Source: Paratractidigestivibacter sp963630635 (GTDB lineage Bacteria; Actinomycetota; Coriobacteriia; Coriobacteriales; Atopobiaceae). From it: a stretch of 47,890 nucleotides of DNA. The notes beneath the pieces are model-generated. The model was not told the DNA's origin, searched no databases, and saw only the letters and a list, made by a program, of their open reading frames with translations. The stretch lies in the NCBI GenBank assembly GCA_963630635.1, contig CAVGOA010000015.1, positions 1 through 47,890 of the forward strand, in the 5' to 3' direction. Below, piece after piece: positions 17,023 through 25,577 of this stretch (positions are counted from its first letter, which is position 1; every line of letters starts with the position of its first letter). The translations under genes and the position numbers were made by a program.

Positions 17023-19497
17023 ATGCCCAACCTGGCAATTCAGACGCTGTTGCCGGCGGCGGCAGCGCTCGTCTTCACATTCGTAGGCAGGACCGAGGGC
17101 TGGATGCGCCTACCAAACTGGGCGCACCAGCTCATTTACGGCGTCTCTTTTGGCCTAGTTGCCGTCGTCTGTTCCGAGACGGGCGTGTCCATCGTCGACG
17201 GCGGCGTCATGAGCCTGCGCGATGCCGGCCCCGTTGTCGCTGGTCTGGCCTTCGGCGGCCCGGCCGGTATCATCGCCGGCCTCATCGCGGGCATCGAGCG
17301 CTGGTGCTCGGTTATGTGGGGCGGCGGCTATACCACGCAGTTTGCCTGCTCGCTGGCTGCGGTCATCGCAGGTATTGGCGCCGCGGCCATGCGCCGTTTT
17401 ATCTTTGAGAACCGCACGCCCATTACCGGCTACGGCATCGCCATCGGTGTGACCACCGAGGTCTTGCACATGCTGCTGATCTTGCTCACCAACGCGACCA
17501 GCGTCTCGATAGCATTCCAGTATGTGAGCGTCTGCACCTTCCCCATGGTGGGCCTCACGGGCCTGGCCGTGGGCCTGGCCCTTATCGGCCGCGGCTACAT
17601 CAACCACGAGGCCCTTCTCGTCCGCCCGCCGCACCTTATCTCTGACCTGGGCCTCAGGCTCTTCCTGGCCGTTTTCTCGGCCTTCATTGTGGTGACCACC
17701 TGCGCTGCGTGGATCGCCGTTTCCGTTACTACCACCCAGGCCGGCAACATCTTGAACATCCACCTTGCCGACGCCGAGTACGCGCGCGACGTCTTTGGCT
17801 GGGGCGTCTTTGTGGGCGATGTCCCCGTCTGGCGCATCCAAGAAAACGGCGCTGTTCTGGCCTACGAAGTCGATACCGGCGAGCTTCTCTCGCCGACTAC
17901 TTTTTACGATTATTCCGTAGGCCTTAACGTCTACGACGGCAACTTCTTCGAGCAAAGCCCGGCCGAGTTCGAGGACTACACCCTCTATACCACGCAGATT
18001 GCCGGTGTCGATTGCTACGTGATGCGTAGCGGCGCCGTGACCGACGGCCGCGTCATGATGGCCTACGTCCCCGAGGCTGAGTCCGACTACGCCGCCGAGT
18101 ACCTGCTCTATCTCACCATCTACCTCGAGATCCTTGTCAACGACGCGCTGTTCATCATCTTGTTCCAGCTCATGCGCTTTAGGGTGGTCAGGAACCTCGA
18201 GTACGTCGAGGATGGCCTGGAGAAGATCACGGCGGGCGACCTTGACACCCACATCGATGTGCGCACCCACTACGAGTTCAACAAGCTCTCGAACAACATC
18301 AACACCACGGTCGATGCCCTCAAGGGCTACATCGAGGAAGCCGAGCACCGCCGCGACGCCGAGCTGGCAATGGCCCGCCAGATCCAGCACAGCGCCCTGC
18401 CCAACGTCTTCCCGCCCTTCCCCGAGCGCGCGGACTTTGACCTGTACGCCTCGATGGACGCAGCGCGCGAGGTGGGCGGCGACTTCTACGACTTCTTCCT
18501 GCTCAACAACCACACGTTGGTCGTGCTTATCGCCGACGTCTCGGGCAAGGGCGTCCCGGCCGCCCTGTTCATGATGCAGGCCAAGACCGAGATCCACGCC
18601 CTGATGGAAAGCGGCATGGAGGTCGATGAGGCCTTCACCGAGACAAACCGGCGCCTTTGCGAGTCCAACGACTCGGGCATGTTCGTGACCGCCTGGCTGG
18701 GCAAGTTCGACTTCGAAGTGGGCCATCTGTCCTATGCCAACGCGGGTCACAACCCTCCGCTGCTGAGAAGACCGCGCGGGCAGTGGGCCTATCTCAAGGA
18801 CGAGCGCCCCAACATGGTCTTGGCCGGCATGGAAGGCATTCGTTACCGCAAGCACGAGTTGAACATCGAGCCCGACACCAAGCTTTACCTCTACACCGAC
18901 GGTGTGACCGAGGCCTACAACCCGCAAGACGAGCTCTATGGTGAGGAGCGCCTTTTGGACAAGCTCAACAGCATTGAGGGCCGCGACCCTCACGCCTTGT
19001 GCGACTCTGTTCTGGCATCGATCCGCGAGCACGCTAACGGCGCCGAACAGTCCGACGACATCACGATGTTGGCCGTCGACGTGCGCGCGCTGCGCGGCCG
19101 CAACCACATCATGACCGACGCGAGCTTGGACTCTATCGACCTCATGGTCAGCTTCTTCGAGGAGCGCCTGCCGCGCATCAACGTGGGTGCCCGCACGGCC
19201 AATCGCGTGCAGGTCATCGTGGACGAGACCTACTCCAACATCTGCCACTACAGCGGGGCCACGCATGCCGTTGCCTCGGTGCTGCGCAAGGGAGCAGACC
19301 TTATCGTCGAGTTTGCCGATGACGGCGTGCCCTTCGACCCCACGCAGCAGGAGGAGCCCGATCTCACCCTGTCTGCCGATGACCGCCCCATTGGCGGCCT
19401 GGGCATTCACATGATGCGCAAGATGACTCGCTCCATCGAGTATCAGCGCGTCGACGACACCAACATCTTGACGTTCACGTTTGCGCTGGACGGCTAG
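17023..19497 (+). CDS. Membrane SpoIIE-type PP2C phosphatase with HAMP and C-terminal kinase-like ATPase domain
   Basis: 824 residues. Residues about 1-200 form a bundle of membrane helices of the LytS/5TM type (repeated GLAFG-, GPAGIIAG- motifs). An extracytoplasmic sensor region (about 235-355) and a further helix follow, then a HAMP linker (from about 386, YVEDGLEKITAGDLDTHI). The SpoIIE/PP2C domain (about 465-690) shows REVGGDFYDFF, DVSGKGVPAALFMM, YANAGHNPP and YTDGVTEA, the metal-binding aspartates of the family. A C-terminal RsbW-like ATPase domain (from about 725) shows DETYSNICHY, DDGVPFDP and GGLGIHMM, equivalent to the N, G1 and G2 boxes. One polypeptide therefore carries both opposing activities of a partner switch, acting on the STAS protein encoded immediately upstream. 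A strong ribosome-binding site, TAGGAG, precedes the ATG. Confidence 0.93.
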   Translation: MPNLAIQTLLPAAAALVFTFVGRTEGWMRLPNWAHQLIYGVSFGLVAVVCSETGVSIVDGGVMSLRDAGPVVAGLAFGGPAGIIAGLIAGIERWCSVMWGGGYTTQFACSLAAVIAGIGAAAMRRFIFENRTPITGYGIAIGVTTEVLHMLLILLTNATSVSIAFQYVSVCTFPMVGLTGLAVGLALIGRGYINHEALLVRPPHLISDLGLRLFLAVFSAFIVVTTCAAWIAVSVTTTQAGNILNIHLADAEYARDVFGWGVFVGDVPVWRIQENGAVLAYEVDTGELLSPTTFYDYSVGLNVYDGNFFEQSPAEFEDYTLYTTQIAGVDCYVMRSGAVTDGRVMMAYVPEAESDYAAEYLLYLTIYLEILVNDALFIILFQLMRFRVVRNLEYVEDGLEKITAGDLDTHIDVRTHYEFNKLSNNINTTVDALKGYIEEAEHRRDAELAMARQIQHSALPNVFPPFPERADFDLYASMDAAREVGGDFYDFFLLNNHTLVVLIADVSGKGVPAALFMMQAKTEIHALMESGMEVDEAFTETNRRLCESNDSGMFVTAWLGKFDFEVGHLSYANAGHNPPLLRRPRGQWAYLKDERPNMVLAGMEGIRYRKHELNIEPDTKLYLYTDGVTEAYNPQDELYGEERLLDKLNSIEGRDPHALCDSVLASIREHANGAEQSDDITMLAVDVRALRGRNHIMTDASLDSIDLMVSFFEERLPRINVGARTANRVQVIVDETYSNICHYSGATHAVASVLRKGADLIVEFADDGVPFDPTQQEEPDLTLSADDRPIGGLGIHMMRKMTRSIEYQRVDDTNILTFTFALDG

Positions 19498-19505
19498 TAA
19501 GACCG

Positions 19506-19537
19506 GCTTGCGGGTGCCGCGCAATGTGCCCGCAAGC
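19506..19537 (+). other. Intercistronic hairpin
   Basis: Perfect 9-bp inverted repeat GCTTGCGGG / CCCGCAAGC with a 14-nt loop in the 60-bp spacer between the phosphatase and the alarmone synthetase genes. There is no T-run, so it is more likely an RNA-processing or stability element, or an attenuator, than a classic terminator. Confidence 0.55.
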
Positions 19538-19557
19538 TTGCAGATGAGAGGTAACAC

Positions 19558-20622
19558 ATGAACCTTGTTAACCGCCGAATCCTGGAGGAATACAGGAAAA
19601 CCGAGAAGGACTTTAAGCTTCTTGACCAGATTGTTGGCGAGAAGCTCCAGACCATTGTCGACGAGTCCAACATTCGCACCTTCACCATCCAGCACCGCAT
19701 CAAGTCCGAGGAATCGCTGGCGGGCAAGCTGGTGCGCAAGGAGGGCTGGTACAACCAGCTGAGCGACCTTCGCGACATCCTGGGCGCACGCGTGATCTGC
19801 TACTTCTCGGACGACGTGGACCGCGTGGGTAAGCTCATCGAGCAGACCTTCGAGGTGGACGAGGAGGCTTCGACCGATAAGCGCGAGCTGATTGCCGCCT
19901 CGACCTTTGGCTACTTGAGCCTGCACTACATCTGTCGCTTGCCGGAAGGCGAAGACTATCCGCCCGAGCTGCGCAAATGGCGTTTTGAGATCCAGGTTCG
20001 CACCCTGCTGCAGCACGTTTGGAGCGACGTCGACCACGACATTGGTTACAAGGCCGAGTTTGGCATGCCCCGCGATGCGGAGCGCGGCTTTGCTCGCATT
20101 AGCGCCTTGCTCGAGCTGGCCGACGACGAGTTCGTGCGCGTGCGCAACCTTATGAGCGACTACACCAGCTCGGTGCGCACGAGCATCATGGAAGACACGG
20201 CCGAGGACGTGGCATTGGACGTCGTCTCGCTTCGCGAGTACGTGCGCCTTAACAAGCCCATGCGCGAGCTTCTGGAGCGCATGGCTAAGGTTGCAAACGC
20301 CCAGGTAGAAGAGTACAACCCCAGCGCCTACGTCGAGCAGCTGGAGTGGCTGGGCATCACCACGATCGGCGGCCTTTCTCGCCTGCTTGCCCAAAACGCC
20401 GACATGGCGGTCAAGCTCTTAGAAAACGCCCTTGAGGCCACCGACCTGGACATCATTTCTTCGTCCACGGGCCTTCGCTACCTGTGCCACGCCGAGCTTT
20501 GCCGCCGAGGGATGGGGGAGGAGTCTGTGTCCGAGTTCCTGGGCCTTTCTCTGCGCAACCCCGAGCGCGCCCGTGCGCGCGCCAAGCAACTGTTGGAAAC
20601 CTACGCAAGGCTTTGTGAATAA
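19558..20622 (+). CDS. RelA/SpoT-type (p)ppGpp synthetase-domain protein
   Basis: 354 residues. The N-terminal ~200 match a RelA/SpoT nucleotidyltransferase domain: HRIKSEESLAGKL (substrate loop), LRDILGARVICYF, FGYLSLHYI, and EIQVRTLLQHVWSDVDHDIG followed by YK. This fold transfers pyrophosphate from ATP to GTP/GDP, or in some toxin relatives to other acceptors. The usual KDYI-x2-PK-x-NGY segment is replaced by KRELIAASTFGY, placing it in a divergent subgroup. The C-terminal ~150 residues (including SAYVEQLEWLGITTIGGLSR and a Cys-containing LCHAELCRRG) are unlike TGS/ACT regulatory domains and are unassigned. There is no HD hydrolase domain in this protein; instead one is encoded directly after it, with TAA immediately followed by ATG. 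Confidence 0.85.
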   Translation: MNLVNRRILEEYRKTEKDFKLLDQIVGEKLQTIVDESNIRTFTIQHRIKSEESLAGKLVRKEGWYNQLSDLRDILGARVICYFSDDVDRVGKLIEQTFEVDEEASTDKRELIAASTFGYLSLHYICRLPEGEDYPPELRKWRFEIQVRTLLQHVWSDVDHDIGYKAEFGMPRDAERGFARISALLELADDEFVRVRNLMSDYTSSVRTSIMEDTAEDVALDVVSLREYVRLNKPMRELLERMAKVANAQVEEYNPSAYVEQLEWLGITTIGGLSRLLAQNADMAVKLLENALEATDLDIISSSTGLRYLCHAELCRRGMGEESVSEFLGLSLRNPERARARAKQLLETYARLCE

Positions 20623-21177
20623 ATGGCAGCTAAACCCACCGTCGATAGTCCCGTCTACGTCAAAGCGATCGATTTTGCCACCAAGAAGCATGCCGGTCAG
20701 GTGCGCATGGGCGGCATGCCCTACATCGTGCACCCCGTTGCGGTGGCCGACCTGGTCAACCGCTGGGGCTACGGTCGCGACTATGTGATTGCCGCGTTCT
20801 TTCACGACCTGCTAGAAGACACCGACGCTACCGAAGAAGAGATTGAGGCCATCGGCGGGCCGGCGGTTCTTGAGGCCGTGAAGCTGCTCTCCAAGCAAAA
20901 AGGCTACGTCATGGCCGATTACATCGCCGGCATCAAGGCCAACGACGTCGCGCGCGTGGTCAAGGCCGCCGACCGCCTGCACAACCTGCGCTGCGCCGTC
21001 TTGGCGCCCGAGGACTTCAAGCGCCGCTACGTGCTTGAGACTCTGGACTGGTACCTGGACTTCTCGCCCGAGATTGCGCCGGCCCTGCGCGATCTTACCA
21101 AGACCATGGAGCACAAGATCGCCGAGCTGCCTCTTGACTACGCCAAGGTGGACGACTGGGTGGCCGTGGACAAGTAA
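20623..21177 (+). CDS. Stand-alone HD-domain alarmone hydrolase (SpoT/MESH1-like)
   Basis: 184 residues, essentially one HD domain of the RelA/SpoT hydrolase type: KKHAGQVRMGGMPYIVHPVA, FFHDLLEDT (His61-Asp62, then Glu-Asp), and KAADRLHNLR. These are the Mn-binding and catalytic signatures that remove the 3'-pyrophosphate from (p)ppGpp. Its start codon abuts the stop codon of the synthetase (TAA-ATG, no spacer), indicating translational coupling. The pairing of a separate synthetase with a separate small hydrolase resembles either a bifunctional Rel split in two or the toxSAS/small-alarmone-hydrolase antitoxin arrangement (FaRel-type). The sequence cannot tell these apart. Confidence 0.88.
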   Translation: MAAKPTVDSPVYVKAIDFATKKHAGQVRMGGMPYIVHPVAVADLVNRWGYGRDYVIAAFFHDLLEDTDATEEEIEAIGGPAVLEAVKLLSKQKGYVMADYIAGIKANDVARVVKAADRLHNLRCAVLAPEDFKRRYVLETLDWYLDFSPEIAPALRDLTKTMEHKIAELPLDYAKVDDWVAVDK

Positions 21178-21387
21178 GGGGCGCGGGTGGCGTGGCGCTC
21201 CGGCGCGAGGCCGATGGCTGGTCTGGCGAGCCGCCGCTGCGCCCGACGGCCGGTCTGCCGTTCTTCTCGCTTAACCAAAAAGTGCGACCCCTTGGCCGAG
21301 TGCTCGTGCGCGGCGCGGCGTCACGGGCTACACTCAAAGCTGTTGTGTAAACGCTGCCCTTGGGGCGCGCGTTGGATGGGAGAAGAC

Positions 21388-22529
21388 ATGGCGGTTGACG
21401 CAAAGCAGTACGCGCTGGATAAGCACAAAGAGTGGAACGGCAAGATCGAGGTGATCAGCCGCGCCCCCATCACCACCCCCGAGGAGCTGGCCGTGGCCTA
21501 CACGCCCGGCGTCGCCGAGCCCTGCCTTAAGATCCACGAGAACGTTGACGACTCCTATACCTACACGCGCCGCGGCAACCTGGTGGCCGTCGTGACCGAC
21601 GGCTCGGCCGTGCTGGGCCTGGGTGACATTGGCCCCGAGGCCGGCATGCCCGTCATGGAGGGCAAGTGCGCCCTGTTCAAGGCCTTTGGCGACGTGGACG
21701 CTTTCCCGCTGTGCGTGCGCTCGCACGACGTCGACGAGATCGTGCGCACCGTCGAGCTTTTGGCCGGCAGCTTTGGCGGCATCAACCTCGAGGACATCAG
21801 CGCGCCTCGCTGCTTTGAGATCGAGCGCCGCTTGAAGGAGGTCTGCGACATCCCCGTCTTCCACGACGACCAGCACGGAACTGCTGTCGTGACCTGCGCC
21901 GCATTGATCAACGCCTGTCGCCTGACCGGGCGCGAGTTGGCCGACATTAAGGTGGTCTTCTCGGGCGCCGGTGCCGCCGGCATCTCCATCGCGCGCCTGA
22001 TGAAGCGCATGGGCGTGAAGGACATCATCATCTGCGACCGTAAGGGCGCCATCTACCAGGGCCGCGACGGTCTGAACCCCGTGAAGGAAGAGGTCGCAAC
22101 CTGGACCAACCAAGAGAAGGTCGCGGGTTCTTTGGCCGAGGCCGTCAAGGGCGCCGACGTCTTCGTGGGTGTCTCGGCCCCCGGCGCGCTGACCCAGGAC
22201 ATGGTGCGCACGATGGCCGCCGACCCGATCATCTTTGCCTGCGCCAACCCCGTGCCCGAGATCATGCCCGACGAGGCTCTGGCCGCCGGCGCCGCCGTGG
22301 CCGCGACCGGTCGCTCGGACTTCCCCAACCAGATCAACAACGTGCTGGCCTTCCCGGGCATCTTCCGCGGAGCCCTGGACGTGCGCGCCTCTGATATCAA
22401 CGACGACATGATGGAGGCCGCGGCTTACGCCATCGCCGGCCTGGTCGACGACGAGCACCGCAGCGCCGAGTACGTCATTCCCGGCGCCTTTGACGAGCGT
22501 GTGGCCCCCGCCGTGGCCGCCGCCGTGGC
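21388..22529 (+). CDS. NAD(P)-dependent malic enzyme (3' end in assembly gap)
   Basis: About 380 residues are visible before the gap. The protein oxidatively decarboxylates malate to pyruvate. Visible signatures: YTPGVAEPC (malic N-domain), DGSAVLGLGDIGPEAGMPVM (substrate/metal loop), HDDQHGTAVV (metal site Asp pair), the Rossmann motif FSGAGAAGIS, then ACANPVPEI and FPNQINNVLAFPGIF. The compact bacterial ~40-kDa form is expected, so only a short C-terminal tail is missing inside 22530-22794. The start at 21388 (MAVDAKQYAL) is chosen because GGGAGAAG lies just before it; an in-frame ATG at 21376 overlaps that site. TACACT at 21329-21334 is a plausible -10. In a fermenting anaerobe this feeds pyruvate to pyruvate formate-lyase or provides NAD(P)H. 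Confidence 0.93.
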
Positions 22530-22794
22530 NNNNNNNNNNNNNNNNNNNNNNNNNNNNNNNNNNNNNNNNNNNNNNNNNNNNNNNNNNNNNNNNNNNNNNN
22601 NNNNNNNNNNNNNNNNNNNNNNNNNNNNNNNNNNNNNNNNNNNNNNNNNNNNNNNNNNNNNNNNNNNNNNNNNNNNNNNNNNNNNNNNNNNNNNNNNNNN
22701 NNNNNNNNNNNNNNNNNNNNNNNNNNNNNNNNNNNNNNNNNNNNNNNNNNNNNNNNNNNNNNNNNNNNNNNNNNNNNNNNNNNNNNNNNNNNNN
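22530..22794. other. Assembly gap (265 N)
   Basis: Run of undetermined bases. From the flanking frames it should contain the 3' ends of the convergent malic enzyme and uracil-DNA glycosylase genes plus whatever terminator separates them. The true length is unknown. Confidence 0.99.
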
Positions 22795-23473
22795 CGTTGG
22801 CCTGCGAGAAGGGCCGCGAGCCCATAAAGGCGGGCAACCCGCCGCCCGCCCGGTTGGCCGAGAGGGGAGAAGGGTGCGTCGAAGCCAAGGTGAACTTGTT
22901 GGCCAGGGCCGCAGCTCCCGCGCCGCCTGCGGCTGCGACCTCGGCGCGCGCCCCTTCGACCAGGCCAACCGCGTGCCGTCCCCAGGTGAGAAAGACCACC
23001 GGCTGCTCAAGCTCCAGGCACCGGCGCACCACGTAGTTGGTGATTGCCTGCCAGCCGAGCTTTGCGTGCGAGTTGGCCGCGTGCTCACGCACCGTAAGGG
23101 TGGTGTTAAGAAGCAAGACGCCTTGCTTGGCCCAGCCGGTCAAGTCGCCCGACGCGGGCGCCAAGCACCCCAGGTCGGCCGCCATCTCTTTATAGATGTT
23201 GCGCAGGCTGGGCGGCAGTTTGGTCCCGGCAGGCACCGAGAAAGAAAGCCCCATGGCCTGTCCAGGCTCGTGGTAGGGATCCTGGCCCAGGATGACCGCG
23301 CGTACATCGCCGGGCGCGGTCCAAGCCAGGGCGTTAAGGATGTCTTCTTGCGCGGGGTAGATTACCTGCGTCTGGCGCATGGCCTCGACGGCGGCGAGAA
23401 GATCGCGGCACGTGTCGCGCACCTCGGCCGGGGCGGCGTCAAGCCAGGCGTTGATGTTTGCTTGTTTATCCAT
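22795..23473 (-). CDS. ung: Uracil-DNA glycosylase, family 1 (3' end in assembly gap)
   Basis: 226 residues are visible. The enzyme excises uracil from DNA in base-excision repair. Signatures: ILGQDPYH with the catalytic Asp and water-activating loop, LSFSVP, GVLLLNTTLTV, VVFLTWGRHA and HPSPLS (the leucine-intercalation loop). The last visible residues GSRPFSQAN are the usual near-terminal motif, so only about 15 residues are lost in the gap. The start at 23473 (MDKQANINAW) gives the family's normal length. It lacks a strong Shine-Dalgarno sequence, but a longer frame to 23569 adds a low-complexity extension without one either. It is transcribed divergently from the LysR-type gene. Confidence 0.94.
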
Positions 23474-23664
23474 GCCGACAAGGGTACTGTGCTCGCCCGT
23501 CCCCGTCAAACGTGCGTTGAAGCCTGCGCTCGCGCCGCTTGCCAGAAAAGCGCCTGTCTTTCTGCTCAACCAAATATTGAAGGACTAAGATAGATAAGGA
23601 AAATTTTTGCGGGCAAACCATCTTTAGGCCTCGCCGCCCGTCGCCACCTCAATCAAGGACAACC

Positions 23665-24645
23665 ATGAACATCAACCAGGTAAAATACTTTGTCTCGGTC
23701 TATGACCTGCGCAGCTTCTCCGAGGCGGCCAAGGCCCAGGGCGTTACCGTTCAGGCCGTCTCTAAAGCAATCGGCGACCTGGAGCGCGAGGCCTCGACCA
23801 AGCTCTTCGAGCGCACGAGCCACGGCGTCATTCCCACCCAGGCAGGCACAGCTTTTTGTGAGAAGGCCCGCCCGGTGCGAGACGCATTTGCGCAGCTAGA
23901 GGACTTTGTCGCCGGCAAATGCGAGCAACCCGCGCCCCACGCTGCGATGCCTGCCGCCACACCGGCCGCCGCACCGACGGGCGCCCCCGCTGCCCAGCCC
24001 GCCATCAGGCTCGAGCTGTGCGCCCCCAACTTCGACGGCAACGTGAACATCCGCGAGGCCTTCATGATGATGGTGGGCGATACTACCGGCCTTGACCTGG
24101 ACTTTTCTCTTGAGTACCCCAGCGTTGCCCTGACTCACCTTGAGTCCGGCCAAGTCACCGCCCTGGTGACCATCGGCCGCTTCGAGCGCCCCGAGCTCAA
24201 GTGCCTGCCAGTAGGCACCCTGCCCACCGGCATCGTGGTCATGCGCGACCACCCCTTGGCCGCCAAGGAGTTCGTCTCGCTGGCAGATCTGGCCGCCTAC
24301 CCTGCTAATATGTCTCCAGAACTGGATTCGTACAACGAGTCCATCCTTGTTATGTACAAGAACAAACGGCTGCTGGGAAAGATCGAGGCGATCGACAACC
24401 AAAAGGACATGGAAGTCTTCATGAGGGTGCGCAAGGGGTATTACTTCTCGGCGGTGATTCCGGCCCCCGACAATCCGGATAACCCGACGGTCTGCGTCCC
24501 CGTCGACCCCGCCTGCGCGCTCAAGGTGCCCGTCTGCATCGTCTCGAGAAAAGACGGCCAGACCCCGCAGCTTGCGGCAGTCGAGGACTTCCTGCTCAAG
24601 GTCATGGGCAAGGTCGGCGCCTCGGCAAAGGACTCCGCGAACTAG
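23665..24645 (+). CDS. LysR-family transcriptional regulator
   Basis: 326 residues. The N-terminal winged helix-turn-helix reads MNINQVKYFVSVYDLRSFSE and continues AAKAQGVTVQAVSKAIGDLE, standard for LysR proteins. An unusual Ala/Pro/Gly-rich linker (about 90-112) separates it from a periplasmic-binding-protein-like effector domain (from about 113) containing TGIVVMRDHPLAAKEF. The ligand is unknown. The AT-rich 190-bp divergent region upstream contains its promoter (around TTGAAG and GATAAGG at 23577-23600) and possibly its operator. It is followed after 59 bp by the solute-binding lipoprotein and the sensor-MscS gene on the same strand, which are its likely targets; this is inferred from position only. 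Confidence 0.92.
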   Translation: MNINQVKYFVSVYDLRSFSEAAKAQGVTVQAVSKAIGDLEREASTKLFERTSHGVIPTQAGTAFCEKARPVRDAFAQLEDFVAGKCEQPAPHAAMPAATPAAAPTGAPAAQPAIRLELCAPNFDGNVNIREAFMMMVGDTTGLDLDFSLEYPSVALTHLESGQVTALVTIGRFERPELKCLPVGTLPTGIVVMRDHPLAAKEFVSLADLAAYPANMSPELDSYNESILVMYKNKRLLGKIEAIDNQKDMEVFMRVRKGYYFSAVIPAPDNPDNPTVCVPVDPACALKVPVCIVSRKDGQTPQLAAVEDFLLKVMGKVGASAKDSAN

Positions 24646-24704
24646 CGCGAGCGGGTCTTCTCGCCATCTTCCTCTGCGGCGGCCTGTAAGTTGGGGAGAA
24701 GACC

Positions 24705-25568
24705 ATGAAACTTGACGGCAACCTAGGGCGAAGGCAGGCCATAAAGCTAGCGGGTGCCCTTTTGACCAGCGCTTCGTTTGCACTCGCGGGCTGCGGCGAG
24801 AAGGGCTCGGCCGACAGCGGCGGCGGCAGCAGCGCGGCGTCCGGCGGCAAGACCCTGCGCGTGGGAGTGCGCGACGACATCGCTGGCATGAGCGAGCTCA
24901 ACGCCGCAAACGGCAAGTACTACGGCCTAGAGATCGACATCGCGCAAGAGATGGCCTCGCGCATGGGCTATGCGGGCTGCACCTTCACCACGGTGACGCC
25001 CGACTCTCGCAAGGAAACCCTGCAAAACGGCGACGTGGACTGCCTTGTTGCCTGCTACTCCGACTCAGAGAACCGCGAGAAGAACTTTGACTTCTCGCCG
25101 GCCTACTACCACGACGCCATCGTTTTGGTATGCGAGAAAAGCTCTTTGATCACCGGCGTCGAAGGTCTTAAAAACCACACCTTTGGCACCTTGGCCGGGG
25201 CAAACACCGCCCCCTACCTGGCCGCGAACCTTACCGAGCGCGGCTTTACCAACGGGCAGGTCCTTACGGCCAACGAAGACAATACCGACGTCACTTTCGA
25301 CACCTGGCACCTGCTGGAGTACCCCAGCTACGCCGAGCTTTCGTGCGCCCTTGAGTCGGGCGAGGTCGACGCCATGGCGGCCGACGGCGCGATTGCCGCG
25401 GCTTACCTCAACGACGACCGCCTGATCCTTTCGGACTACCAGGCCGCCCCGCAGGACTACGCGGTGGCAACCCAAAAAGACAGCGACCTCACTGCGCCCG
25501 TCGCAGCGGCCATCCAGGCCATGCTCGACGACGGCACCATCGAGACCTTGATCGACAAGTGGGACTAG
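24705..25568 (+). CDS. Solute-binding lipoprotein, family 3 (amino-acid type)
   Basis: 287 residues. A lipoprotein signal with lipobox LAGC (Cys at about 29) is preceded by GRRQAIKLAG, an RR pair suggestive of Tat or simply a basic n-region. A Ser/Gly spacer follows, then an SBP_bac_3 domain: LRVGVRDDIAGMSELNAANG, YYGLEIDIAQEMASRMGY, REKNFDFSPAYY and YPSYAELSCALESGEVDAMA. Such proteins bind amino acids or small organic acids outside the membrane. There is no permease or ATPase gene beside it; instead it is directly followed by a sensor-fused MscS channel, the TAG stop overlapping that gene's TAGGAG ribosome-binding site. This suggests the binding protein may serve signalling rather than import. 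A GGGGAGAAG site precedes the start. Confidence 0.9.
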   Translation: MKLDGNLGRRQAIKLAGALLTSASFALAGCGEKGSADSGGGSSAASGGKTLRVGVRDDIAGMSELNAANGKYYGLEIDIAQEMASRMGYAGCTFTTVTPDSRKETLQNGDVDCLVACYSDSENREKNFDFSPAYYHDAIVLVCEKSSLITGVEGLKNHTFGTLAGANTAPYLAANLTERGFTNGQVLTANEDNTDVTFDTWHLLEYPSYAELSCALESGEVDAMAADGAIAAAYLNDDRLILSDYQAAPQDYAVATQKDSDLTAPVAAAIQAMLDDGTIETLIDKWD

Positions 25569-25577
25569 GAGCCTTTG

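Noticed and set aside
17155..20394. 1079-codon minus-strand frame opposite the phosphatase and synthetase genes
   Set aside because: It spans two well-supported plus-strand genes and their spacer; composition is typical of antisense shadow.
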